Part shown: in pieces, positions 1 through 7,846 of the stretch
Numbering within the stretch: position 1 is the stretch's first letter
Layout: each line of letters begins with the position of its first letter
Assembly: GCA_947088195.1 (NCBI GenBank)
Contig: CAMUFS010000001.1
Location: 1 to 34,595 of the forward strand
Length of the DNA stretch: 34,595 bases
Origin: an uncultured Clostridia bacterium
Lineage (GTDB): Bacteria > Bacillota > Clostridia > Lachnospirales > Lachnospiraceae
Reading direction: 5' to 3'
Translations under genes and position numbers: made by a program
Notes under the pieces: generated by a model
What the model was told of the DNA's origin: nothing
Databases searched by the model: none
What the model saw: only the letters and a program-made list of their open reading frames with translations

Positions 1-35
1 CGCGTAAGCGCGGGTTTTGCGAATGTGGGAGTTAG

Positions 36-61
36 GTTGGATGCTCCTTGGAGCGTCCAAC
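36..61. other. 12-bp hairpin of unknown role
   Basis: Arms 36-47 and 50-61 pair over 12 bp (one G-U on the plus strand) around a 2-nt loop. The nearest T-run (about 77-82) is 15 nt away, so this is not a clean intrinsic terminator. It may be the tail of an upstream transcript or element cut by the window edge. The rest of 1-132 shows no gene. Confidence 0.4.
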
Positions 62-132
62 CGCACAGGTAGAAATTTTTTAGAAAGAATAAATTTTAAA
101 TTTCAGCTAACTGTCACATTCAAGTCACAGGC

Positions 133-162
133 TTGACACAGGTCTTTTTTATATTTTATATA
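133..162 (+). promoter_or_regulatory. Candidate sigma-A promoter of the VTC/DUF4956/CotH unit
   Basis: A perfect -35 TTGACA (133-138) is followed, after 18 bp, by a TATATA -10 (157-162). It lies just upstream of the first gene's Shine-Dalgarno sequence, leaving a leader of only about 20 nt. This is the only good promoter seen ahead of the three-gene unit. Confidence 0.5.
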
Positions 163-191
163 GATATTTTGATAGGAAAGAGGGGATGTGT

Positions 192-893
192 ATGGAGCCT
201 TGTGAGCAGCCAAGACGAAAATTCCGGCATGAGACAAAGCATGAGTTGAGATATGTGGAATATCTAAGTATACGCAGCAGACTTCGAGCTGTGACTGGGC
301 TGGATGCCCATGTGGGAGAGGAAGGAACGTATCAGATACGGAGTTTATATTTTGACAATTATCGGGATAAAGCGCTACGCGAGAAAATAGATGGAGTAAA
401 TGAGAGAGAAAAATTTCGGCTTCGTTATTACAATGGCAATACAGACTTGATTTATCTGGAGAAAAAGTGTAAACTTGGCGGGCTGTGTAGTAAATTTTCT
501 GAGGAAATTTCAAAAGCTCAGGTGGCAAAGCTTTTAAGAGGAGATATAGAGACTCTTGGCAAATGTGAAAAGAAGCTTTTGATTGAGTTTTACGCAAAGA
601 TAAAGAATGAGCAGCTTAGACCTCGCGTGATAGTAGATTATCTAAGAGAACCATATGTATATGCTCCGGGAAATGTGCGTATTACATTTGACCGCAATAT
701 CTGCACAGGTCTGTCGCCTTCTCAATTCTTTCATTGGTCTTGTCCAACTGTACAGACAGACAAAGTGGAGACTGTTTTGATGGAAGTAAAATATGATGCT
801 TTTATACCGGAGATTATACAGATGTGTATTCGGGAAAATGAGCGGATGCAGGAGGCATTTTCAAAATATGCCGTCTGTCGTAGATTTGGATAA
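192..893 (+). CDS. VTC domain-containing protein (polyphosphate polymerase domain)
   Basis: A soluble 233-aa protein consisting essentially of one VTC/TTM-fold domain, the catalytic module of yeast VTC4, which makes polyphosphate from ATP inside a beta-barrel tunnel. Paired basic and acidic tunnel motifs are visible: RKFRHETKHELR near the N-terminus, EREKFRLRYY and YLEKK around residues 75-100, VRITFDR around 160, and LMEVKYD near 195. The length suits a bare catalytic domain with no SPX or membrane part. ATG 192 is preferred over the in-frame ATG at 186 because the AGAGGGG ribosome site abuts 186 and is 6 nt from 192. It is first in a run with a DUF4956 membrane protein and a CotH kinase. 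By inference it synthesises or handles polyphosphate or another phosphate polymer for that membrane/surface system; activity of bacterial homologues is not evident from sequence alone. Confidence 0.85.
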   Translation: MEPCEQPRRKFRHETKHELRYVEYLSIRSRLRAVTGLDAHVGEEGTYQIRSLYFDNYRDKALREKIDGVNEREKFRLRYYNGNTDLIYLEKKCKLGGLCSKFSEEISKAQVAKLLRGDIETLGKCEKKLLIEFYAKIKNEQLRPRVIVDYLREPYVYAPGNVRITFDRNICTGLSPSQFFHWSCPTVQTDKVETVLMEVKYDAFIPEIIQMCIRENERMQEAFSKYAVCRRFG

Positions 894-941
894 TGTAGTA
901 TGTAAGCCTGGCATAAAAATAAAAAGAAATGAGGGATAAAG

Positions 942-1625
942 ATGATAACAGCAGTAACTTTCAAGGATATTTTTAAAAGCAGCTTTACCGAAAACATAGC
1001 TTCCTTTAGTGTAATGGACACGGCGATCGCTATGGTATTGGCATTTTGTGTTGGATTGTTTATATTTATGGTCTATAAAAAAACATTTAATGGTGTTCTG
1101 TATTCAACAAGCTTTGGTGTGTCGCTGATGGCAATGACATTGATCACAACATTTGTTATTTTAGCAGTTACCTCGAATGTTGTACTCTCACTTGGTATGG
1201 TCGGTGCTCTTTCCATTGTTCGATTTCGCACGGCCGTGAAGGAGCCATTAGATATCGCCTATTTATTCTGGGCGATCGCGTCAGGCATTGTGCTGGGAGC
1301 GGGGATGATACCGCTTGCGGTGATTGGCACAGTTTTAATAGGAATTTTAATGTTGGTATTTGTAAACCGCAAGCCGGGGGAAAATCCATATATTGTTGTG
1401 GTGCGCTGTGAAAATGAATCGGCAGAGCAGGCATGTATAAAAGAGATGACAAGCTCTACAAAGAAACAGTTGATAAAGAGCAAAACGGTGTCAGGGGATG
1501 GCATTGAGATCACAGTGGAGGTGCGATTGCTGGAGATGGGAACGGAATTTATCAATCGACTAAGTAGCTTACATGGCGTAAAGAGTGCAGTGCTTGTAAG
1601 CTATAATGGGGAGTATGCAGGCTGA
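942..1625 (+). CDS. DUF4956 domain-containing membrane protein
   Basis: A 227-aa protein with about four hydrophobic segments (roughly residues 26-45, 57-80, 82-95 and 107-138) and a soluble C-terminal domain (about 139-227) of alternating helix/strand character. The conserved signature GMVGALSIVRFRTAVKEP, followed by LDIAYLFWAIASGI, sits between the membrane segments and is typical of DUF4956. Function is unknown. The family is repeatedly found beside VTC and CotH genes, as here, which suggests a membrane component working with them, perhaps a channel or anchor for a phosphate polymer (inference). Its start has an AGGG ribosome site 6 nt upstream. It is 48 bp from the VTC gene and ends 31 bp before the CotH start, consistent with one transcript. 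Confidence 0.85.
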   Translation: MITAVTFKDIFKSSFTENIASFSVMDTAIAMVLAFCVGLFIFMVYKKTFNGVLYSTSFGVSLMAMTLITTFVILAVTSNVVLSLGMVGALSIVRFRTAVKEPLDIAYLFWAIASGIVLGAGMIPLAVIGTVLIGILMLVFVNRKPGENPYIVVVRCENESAEQACIKEMTSSTKKQLIKSKTVSGDGIEITVEVRLLEMGTEFINRLSSLHGVKSAVLVSYNGEYAG

Positions 1626-1656
1626 CAAACAGATGGTTACAAGAAATGAGGTAATT

Positions 1657-3429
1657 ATGATTAAAAAAAATTGGATTGATAGAATAGCTGTGGTCAGTAT
1701 TTTATTGGCACTTTTATTTTCTGTCACCCTCACCTATTTCCCACATGTTCTTGCACTTGAGGCAAAAGAGACAACTATGCCATATACAGAGCTGTTTGAT
1801 AAAAATCAGGTTATGACGGTTGATATTTTGATGGAGGATGACGATTGGAATGAGATGCTAGAGCATGCAGTCGAAGAGAATTATTATCGCTGTGATGTGG
1901 TGATCAATGGAATAACTTATTATAATGTGGGAATCCGTCCCAAAGGAAACACCAGCTTAACACAGGTTGCAAGCGATAGTACTACCGATCGTTACAGCTT
2001 TAAGTTGGAATTTGATCATTATGATTCTGCACAGACTTGCATGGGTCTTGATAAGCTGATATTAAACAATATGATAAGTGATGCCACATGCCGCAAGGAA
2101 TATATTTCTTATGATATTATGTCCTATCTTGGAGTGGAAGCTTCTCTGTTCTCTTATGCCAGTGTAAGCAGAAATGGAGAAAATTGGGGAATCTATTTTG
2201 CGCTGGAGGGAATGGAGGAATCCTATGCCACACGGGTATTTGGGGCAGATTATGGTGAGTTATATAAGCCAGAGGGCACTATGATAAGAGATGCAAGTGG
2301 CAGCCAAGGGGCATCCCTTGCTTATGTCGATAATGACCTAGACAGCTACAGTGCAATTTTTGATGGCGCGGTATTTCAGCCATCTAAGACAGATAAGGAA
2401 AGAGTGGTGGAAGCTCTTAAGAAAATAAGCGAAGGAGCAGAGATAAGTGAGGCGGTTGATGTAGATGCTATGCTTCGCTATATTGCGGCAAATACCTTTT
2501 TAATAAATGACGACAGTTATTTTGGCACAATGCTTCATAATTATTATCTATATGAGAAAGATGGCATCCTTACCATGCTGCCTTGGGATTATAACCTTGC
2601 CTTTGGCGGCTTTCAAAACCATAATACCAGTGAGGTGATCAATAGGGGAATTGATGATGTGGTAAGTGGAAATTTAGAAGAACGCCCGATTATAGAAAAG
2701 ATTCTAAAGGTTCCAGAGTATAAAGAGCAATATTATGAATATCTTGAAGAACTGATCTATAGATATTTTGAAAGTGGAAACTTTTCTGAAGTGATGAATA
2801 AACTGGATGTTTTGCTGGATGATTATATCAAGGAAGATCCAACGGCCTTCTTTTCCTATGAAGAATATATAGAAGCAAATGAGATGCTGCAGTTATTTTG
2901 CGAAAAAAGAGCAGCGAGTGTTCGCAGCCAGTTGGATGGTACATTAGAAAAAACGACATCAATGCAGATAAATGAGAATAAAATTGACACAGCCGATTTG
3001 GATATTTCTGTTATGGGATCACAAGGTGGAGCAGGTATGAATGGAAATAGAGGAGGCTTCGCAAAAGAAGTGGGGCAGTTTCCAGATGGAGAGGCCATGT
3101 CAAAGAGAGATGGAATGATGCCAGAAGAAAATAAGAATATGCCAGATGGAGTGATGATGCCAGAAGGGGAGATGCCTAATGAGATGGAAATGCTTGATGG
3201 TAATACAATGCCATTTTCACCAGAAATGGAAGGAGATCAGGGACAAAATCGTAGAGCGCAAGAAGCTGGTAATTTCCCCGGAGAATGGAAAGGAGGCGCA
3301 GGATTTAGGGGAGAGCTCCAAAATGAAACCAGCCAGCAGGACAATCTATGGATGTGGGTAGGAATCTCAGCAGTGGTTATGATTGTAGGTTTGTTATTTG
3401 TAAGATTATATCCGAGAAGTAGGTATTGA
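1657..3429 (+). CDS. CotH-type protein kinase, membrane-anchored at both ends
   Basis: A 590-aa CotH-family protein. CotH proteins are atypical Fam20C-like kinases, known in Bacillus for phosphorylating spore-coat proteins. Residues about 10-30 form a signal or anchor helix. The kinase-like domain spans about 40-440 and carries the diagnostic WDYNLAFGG at 310-318, whose Asp311 matches the metal-binding position. Residues about 450-560 are low-complexity, rich in Met, Gly, Pro and Glu, and lead into a C-terminal transmembrane helix (about 564-584) with a basic tail. The catalytic part is therefore expected outside the cell. ATG 1657 is chosen over the in-frame ATG at 1606 because it has a ribosome site (GAAATGAGG) and avoids overlapping DUF4956. 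Its substrate is unknown; the Met-rich linker is a candidate cis substrate or surface spacer (inference). Confidence 0.85.
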   Translation: MIKKNWIDRIAVVSILLALLFSVTLTYFPHVLALEAKETTMPYTELFDKNQVMTVDILMEDDDWNEMLEHAVEENYYRCDVVINGITYYNVGIRPKGNTSLTQVASDSTTDRYSFKLEFDHYDSAQTCMGLDKLILNNMISDATCRKEYISYDIMSYLGVEASLFSYASVSRNGENWGIYFALEGMEESYATRVFGADYGELYKPEGTMIRDASGSQGASLAYVDNDLDSYSAIFDGAVFQPSKTDKERVVEALKKISEGAEISEAVDVDAMLRYIAANTFLINDDSYFGTMLHNYYLYEKDGILTMLPWDYNLAFGGFQNHNTSEVINRGIDDVVSGNLEERPIIEKILKVPEYKEQYYEYLEELIYRYFESGNFSEVMNKLDVLLDDYIKEDPTAFFSYEEYIEANEMLQLFCEKRAASVRSQLDGTLEKTTSMQINENKIDTADLDISVMGSQGGAGMNGNRGGFAKEVGQFPDGEAMSKRDGMMPEENKNMPDGVMMPEGEMPNEMEMLDGNTMPFSPEMEGDQGQNRRAQEAGNFPGEWKGGAGFRGELQNETSQQDNLWMWVGISAVVMIVGLLFVRLYPRSRY

Positions 3430-3450
3430 AAATCTTTCTTTAAGGTGTGA

Positions 3451-3573
3451 ATAAATATATTTGTTATTGAAGAATTGAGGGGACAGGTATTTGAGTTGTC
3501 TGATTATCCATATACAGGTGCGCGGTATTATTATACCAAACAGCTAAAAATTCTTCCAGAAGCTTTTATATAG
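3451..3573 (+). pseudogene. Possible gene remnant (41 open codons, no good start)
   Basis: The stretch between the stop at 3448-3450 and the TAG at 3571-3573 is open and reads like a protein C-terminus (it includes FELSDYPYTGARYYYTKQ). It has no ATG and no ribosome site. It follows the CotH gene directly and may be a decayed gene end; chance is also possible. The family is not recognised. Confidence 0.2.
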
Positions 3574-3613
3574 CAAGTAAATTGCAGGCATAGACAGATC
3601 TGTAAAAATATGG

Positions 3614-3642
3614 TTGACGAAGTCTATAAGATCTGTTATTAT
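3614..3642 (+). promoter_or_regulatory. Promoter of the DEAD-box helicase leader
   Basis: TTGACG (3614-3619), exact 17-bp spacer, TATTAT (3637-3642). This predicts transcription from about 3650 and therefore an untranslated leader of some 230 nt before the helicase start codon. A second bare TATAAT is at 3667-3672, without a matching -35. Confidence 0.55.
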
Positions 3643-3689
3643 AAAAACTGTAGTGTTATGTACAGATATAATTGAAATAATATTGATTT

Positions 3690-3717
3690 GCGCTCTTCCT
3701 ACAGAAGGGCGCTTTTT
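3690..3717 (+). terminator. Intrinsic-terminator-like hairpin inside the helicase leader
   Basis: Arms 3690-3698 and 3704-3712 pair over 9 bp (one G-U), followed directly by TTTTT. It lies downstream of the promoter at 3614-3642 and upstream of the helicase gene. It would therefore end transcripts early unless bypassed, or alternatively terminate read-through from the CotH unit. Confidence 0.5.
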
Positions 3718-3725
3718 AATGCACA

Positions 3726-3830
3726 GGCCCGTGCAGAGGAAATATGCCACTGATGTGGCGCACGGGCCGCGCGGCGAGTAGGGGCGATAAATCTTCCCTA
3801 CTCGATTGTATAGGGATTGTGAGTATCCCT
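3726..3830 (+). promoter_or_regulatory. Structured 5' leader of the DEAD-box helicase mRNA
   Basis: Three consecutive perfect hairpins are visible. First, a 9-bp outer stem 3726-3734/3760-3768 encloses a 5-bp inner stem 3746-3750/3755-3759. Second, an 8-bp stem 3776-3783/3796-3803 has a 12-nt loop. Third, a 6-bp stem 3812-3817/3825-3830. Long structured leaders are known for some cold-induced helicase mRNAs. A regulatory role here is inference, and no named Rfam family is recognised. Confidence 0.45.
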
Positions 3831-3882
3831 TGTGTAAGGAAAAACGACTGTAAGGATGCAGCAGAAATGGAGGAACTAGAAT

Positions 3883-5475
<1,593 letters not shown>

Positions 5476-5489
5476 GAGCAGTCGCCAAG

Positions 5490-5569
5490 AATTGTAAATA
5501 TTTGGAAATTTTACTTGCTTTTTAAGAAGATAATGTTATAATTGAAATAACTGGAAAATATTTACAATT
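5490..5569. repeat. Perfect 14-bp inverted repeat flanking the merR promoter
   Basis: AATTGTAAATATTT at 5490-5503 is exactly inverted at 5556-5569. The arms bracket the -35 and -10 elements at 5515-5542 and the start region. It could be a pair of operator half-sites for autoregulation or looping. The second arm also lies just upstream of the ribosome site, so a mainly DNA-level role is more likely than an mRNA hairpin, since the first arm is upstream of the predicted transcription start. Confidence 0.6.
5515..5542 (+). promoter_or_regulatory. Promoter of the MerR-type regulator gene
   Basis: TTGCTT (5515-5520), a 16-bp spacer, and consensus TATAAT (5537-5542). It lies 40 bp before the start codon and is enclosed by the inverted repeat at 5490-5569. 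Confidence 0.55.
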
Positions 5570-5582
5570 ATAGGAGGCGGTT

Positions 5583-6269
5583 ATGGCAGAAAAACGATAT
5601 ATCATATCCGATGCCTCGAAACAGGTAGATGTGGAGGCACATGTATTACGATATTGGGAAGAAGAGCTGGTTTTGGAGATCCCAAGGAATGAGATGGGGC
5701 ATCGTTACTATACAGATGAGAATATCAGGCTGCTAAAGAATATTAAGGAGTTAAAGGATCAGGGATTTCAACTAAAGGCAATCAAGATGGTTCTTCCAGA
5801 GCTGATTAATTCCGGGGAGTATAATTTGGATTATGTGCTTGGGCGCAAGGAGGAGCTGAATAATAAGGTTATGGAGGAGGAAGCAAGAGCTTCAAAGGAG
5901 GCGGAACAGAAAAAAGTGGAGAAGAAGGAAAAGCTTCCTGTCTGTGCGGAATCAAAGAGTGAGGTACATGCCACGGCTCCTATTGCGGAGGACAAGATCC
6001 AACAGTTTCAGGTTATTATGACAAATATTATGTCTCGTGCTCTGGCGGAGAACAGCTCGCAGCTTGGACAGGAGATCAGCGACAGAGTCAGTGAGAGTGT
6101 CCTGAAGGAGATGGACTATTTGATGCGGCTTCAGGATGAAAAAGAGGAACAGCGTTATAAGAAGCTGGATGAGATGATTCGCAGCTATCAAAAGGGAAGG
6201 ATGGAGGCTGCTGCGACATCGGAGAACCCAAAAAAGACAAAGAAGAAACGTTTTTTTAGGAAAGCATAA
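5583..6269 (+). CDS. MerR-type HTH regulator with coiled-coil C-terminus
   Basis: A 228-aa protein. Residues about 5-70 form a MerR winged helix-turn-helix, with VLRYWEEEL and GHRYYTDENIRLLKNIKELKDQGFQLKAIK clearly visible (the latter at about 38-67). The rest is highly charged and predicted coiled coil (Glu/Lys-rich at about 90-125, then 140-215), ending in a basic KKTKKKRFFRK tail. No metal-binding or drug-binding effector domain is seen. It is therefore not a classical MerR metal sensor; the architecture resembles RacA-like or DUF3967-type DNA-binding proteins that use coiled coils for assembly. A strong GGAGG (5572-5576) precedes the start. It is transcribed alone, with its own promoter and a terminator immediately after. 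Autoregulation through the flanking inverted repeat is plausible. Function otherwise unknown. Confidence 0.8.
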   Translation: MAEKRYIISDASKQVDVEAHVLRYWEEELVLEIPRNEMGHRYYTDENIRLLKNIKELKDQGFQLKAIKMVLPELINSGEYNLDYVLGRKEELNNKVMEEEARASKEAEQKKVEKKEKLPVCAESKSEVHATAPIAEDKIQQFQVIMTNIMSRALAENSSQLGQEISDRVSESVLKEMDYLMRLQDEKEEQRYKKLDEMIRSYQKGRMEAAATSENPKKTKKKRFFRKA

Positions 6270-6273
6270 GCAG

Positions 6274-6301
6274 CAGAGGGTGGACATGCCCTCTGTTTTT
6301 T
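6274..6301 (+). terminator. Rho-independent terminator of the merR-type gene
   Basis: CAGAGGG (6274-6280) pairs with CCCTCTG (6289-6295) around an 8-nt loop, followed by six T residues. It starts 5 bp after the stop codon. Confidence 0.85.
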
Positions 6302-6348
6302 ATGTGTATGGCACTTTAAAAAGTATATTGTATTGAGTCATGTTTGGG

Positions 6349-6502
6349 GATGGTCCGCACAGAGAACCGCCTATAGTCCTCCGTCACCGCGCTCCCGCTT
6401 AGTGAAAAACGTAACGGACACTAAGCTCGATAATACCTCGCTAAGTGCCGACGTTTTTCAATAGGTTCCGTAGGACTATGGGCGGTTCTCTGTGCTGTTT
6501 TA
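6349..6502 (+). repeat. Palindromic structured element, copy 1
   Basis: A 24-bp terminal stem (6357-6380 with 6472-6495, a single G-U otherwise perfect) encloses a 91-nt core. The core has a long interrupted hairpin: 6403-6412/6451-6460 (10 bp), 6415-6417/6448-6450, 6419-6422/6444-6447 and 6424-6426/6440-6442, with a 13-nt loop. GATGGTCC precedes the stem and a short T-run follows it, both shared with copy 2. The element encodes no protein. It resembles a miniature dispersed element or a structured RNA with a terminator-like end. I cannot name a family. Confidence 0.8.
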
Positions 6503-6503
6503 T

Positions 6504-6679
6504 CGGTAATGTGAGCATAATAGTAGTTGGTTTTATGGACTTTTTTGAAAATAGTGATAGAAAGATTTGGAGATAATAAAGGAAACAAATGGATAGAGCG
6601 ATGAGTAAAAAATAGTTTATAATGTCTTAAAGGTGAAGATATTGAGGGGGGTTAATAATAACATGTGTGGAATACCAAA
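6504..6679. other. Spacer between the two element copies, no intact gene
   Basis: AT-rich DNA. It holds a lone TATAAT at 6618-6623, a GAGGGGGG ribosome-site-like stretch at 6643-6650, and an ATG at 6663. The ATG opens only 11 codons before a stop inside copy 2 at about 6696-6698. This could be the 5' end of a small gene broken by insertion of copy 2, or chance. Confidence 0.3.
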
Positions 6680-6832
6680 AAAGCAGCACAGAGAATGACC
6701 TATGGTTCTACGGAACCTATTGAAAAACGTCGGCACTTAGCGAGGTATTAGCGAGCTTAGTGTCCGTTACGTTTTTCACTAAGCGGGAGCGCGGTGACGG
6801 AGAACCATAGGTCATTCTCTGTGCGGACCATC
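6680..6832 (-). repeat. Palindromic structured element, copy 2 (inverted)
   Basis: On the minus strand this reads as a second copy of the element at 6349-6502. The 91-nt core (6710-6800) differs from copy 1 at one base only, which lies in the apical loop. The 24-bp terminal stem (6686-6709 with 6801-6824) is perfectly paired but differs from copy 1 at five paired positions, each compensated on the other arm. Its minus-strand 3' end runs into CTTTTTT. The copies face each other across a ~180-bp spacer, with no obvious target-site duplication. Confidence 0.8.
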
Positions 6833-6853
6833 TTCAAAAATAACACAAAAAGG

Positions 6854-6882
6854 TTCTATTTTATTATATATCAGAATATACT
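6854..6882 (+). promoter_or_regulatory. Weak candidate promoter of the alarmone synthetase gene
   Basis: A TATACT -10 at 6877-6882 has a poor -35 (TTCTAT, 6854-6859) at 17 bp. It is placed between element copy 2 and the gene. Confidence 0.3.
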
Positions 6883-6934
6883 GTTAAAGTGTGTGTTTAA
6901 GATGTAAATTAGTAGTGCAGAAATGGGGAGTAAT

Positions 6935-7549
6935 ATGGAAATACAGGAAAAAGAGGAGAAACTTCTATATCAGAAGCTTACTTCTGAGGAGTTTATGGCA
7001 GATAGAAGGGAAGCAATTCGCTTTGTCAAAGAGTTTTTGTGGGATTGGAATCTGAAAGAACAGATACAGCAAAAGCGTATGCCTTTGAAAGCAGTGGAAG
7101 GACGGATTAAAACGCCGGAAAGTATTATAGAGAAGCTTAGAAAAAAGGGATATATGATTTCATTGAAGGGTGTGGAGCAGCTTCATGATCTGGCTGGCGT
7201 GCGTGCTGTGTGTAGTTATCTGGATGATGTGTACAGACTGAAGGAGTATATTGTGACATCAAAGAAAGTACAAGTATTGTCACAGAAGGATTATATCGCT
7301 TTGCCAAAAAAAAGTGGTTATCAGAGCTTGCATTTGCTTTTAAAGACGAGAACAGGTTTGGTAGAGCTTCAAATTCGGACGGTTGCGATGGATTATTGGT
7401 CTAATTTGGAGCATCCAGTTATATATAAGAAGGGGATTTATGCAGATGAAAAAGTGGGAAGAGAGTTAATAAGGTATGCCAGATTTTTAAGGGAAGTAGA
7501 TGGTATGTTAGTGGCGCTTAGAATGGAACGAGAAAAGCGTGTCAGATGA
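6935..7549 (+). CDS. Small alarmone synthetase (GTP pyrophosphokinase, RelA/SpoT synthetase domain only)
   Basis: A 204-aa single-domain (p)ppGpp synthetase that transfers pyrophosphate from ATP to GTP/GDP. RelA/SpoT synthetase motifs are present: RIKTPESIIEKL near residue 60, LHDLAGVRAVC near 85, KDYIALPKKSGYQSLHLLL near 120-140, and VELQIRT with its catalytic Glu followed by MDYWSNLEH near 150. There is no HD hydrolase, TGS or ACT domain, so this is of the RelQ/RelP (YjbM/YwaC) small type rather than a full Rel. ATG 6935 is preferred over 6923 because GGGGAG lies 4-5 nt before it. The gene stands alone, preceded by the inverted element pair and followed by a bidirectional terminator. Confidence 0.88.
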   Translation: MEIQEKEEKLLYQKLTSEEFMADRREAIRFVKEFLWDWNLKEQIQQKRMPLKAVEGRIKTPESIIEKLRKKGYMISLKGVEQLHDLAGVRAVCSYLDDVYRLKEYIVTSKKVQVLSQKDYIALPKKSGYQSLHLLLKTRTGLVELQIRTVAMDYWSNLEHPVIYKKGIYADEKVGRELIRYARFLREVDGMLVALRMEREKRVR

Positions 7550-7566
7550 CACGCCTTTCTTGTTCC
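7525..7566. terminator. Bidirectional terminator between the synthetase and ferredoxin genes
   Basis: A long near-perfect hairpin: core stem 7537-7543/7548-7554 with a 4-nt loop, extended outward to 7525-7529/7562-7566. The right side gives CTTTCTT on the plus strand and the left side TTTTCTC on the minus strand. It overlaps the last codons of the synthetase gene and serves both convergent genes. Confidence 0.75.
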
Positions 7567-7582
7567 ATTTAACGTTTCTCTC

Positions 7583-7750
7583 TTATAAATTGATTGCGCC
7601 TGTAGGACATGCTGCTGCGCAGCTTCCACATTCAATACATGTGTCTGGATTGATCTCGTACTTTCCATCACCCTCGGAAATAGCGCCTACCGGACATTCC
7701 CCCTCGCATGTGCCACAAGATACACATTCATCGCCGATTACGTATGCCAT
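7583..7750 (-). CDS. 2[4Fe-4S] clostridial-type ferredoxin
   Basis: A 55-aa electron carrier that binds two [4Fe-4S] clusters, read on the minus strand from ATG at 7750 to TAA at 7583. Two classical CX2CX2CX3CP motifs are visible, with cysteines 9, 12, 15, 19 and 38, 41, 44, 48, each followed by the usual GAI. Length and symmetry match bacterial clostridial ferredoxins. An AAGGAGG ribosome site precedes the start. It lies 96 bp downstream of the pyruvate formate-lyase activase gene and has its own promoter-like sequence. It may supply the low-potential electron the radical-SAM activase needs, besides serving general fermentative metabolism (inference). Confidence 0.93.
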   Translation of the reverse strand: MAYVIGDECVSCGTCEGECPVGAISEGDGKYEINPDTCIECGSCAAACPTGAINL

Positions 7751-7803
7751 ACTTACATCCTCCTTAAATTCGAAATCAGGAACCTTCTTTGGTTTCTTAT
7801 CTT

Positions 7804-7832
7804 ATTTTAGCAAAAAATATACAAGAAAACAA
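7804..7832 (-). promoter_or_regulatory. Candidate promoter of the ferredoxin gene
   Basis: Read on the minus strand: TTGTTT (7827-7832), 17 bp, TAAAAT (7804-7809), with a TG one base before the -10 (extended -10). It sits in the gap between the activase and ferredoxin genes. Confidence 0.45.
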
Positions 7833-7846
7833 GTGTTAATTCATGT

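Noticed and set aside
103..597. 164-aa minus-strand frame opposite the VTC gene
   Set aside because: It overlaps a recognisable VTC domain, has no ribosome site and no family motif; antisense shadow.
6349..6832. CRISPR array or IS element in the repeat region
   Set aside because: Only two copies, inverted rather than direct, no spacer periodicity, no transposase frame and no evident target duplication.
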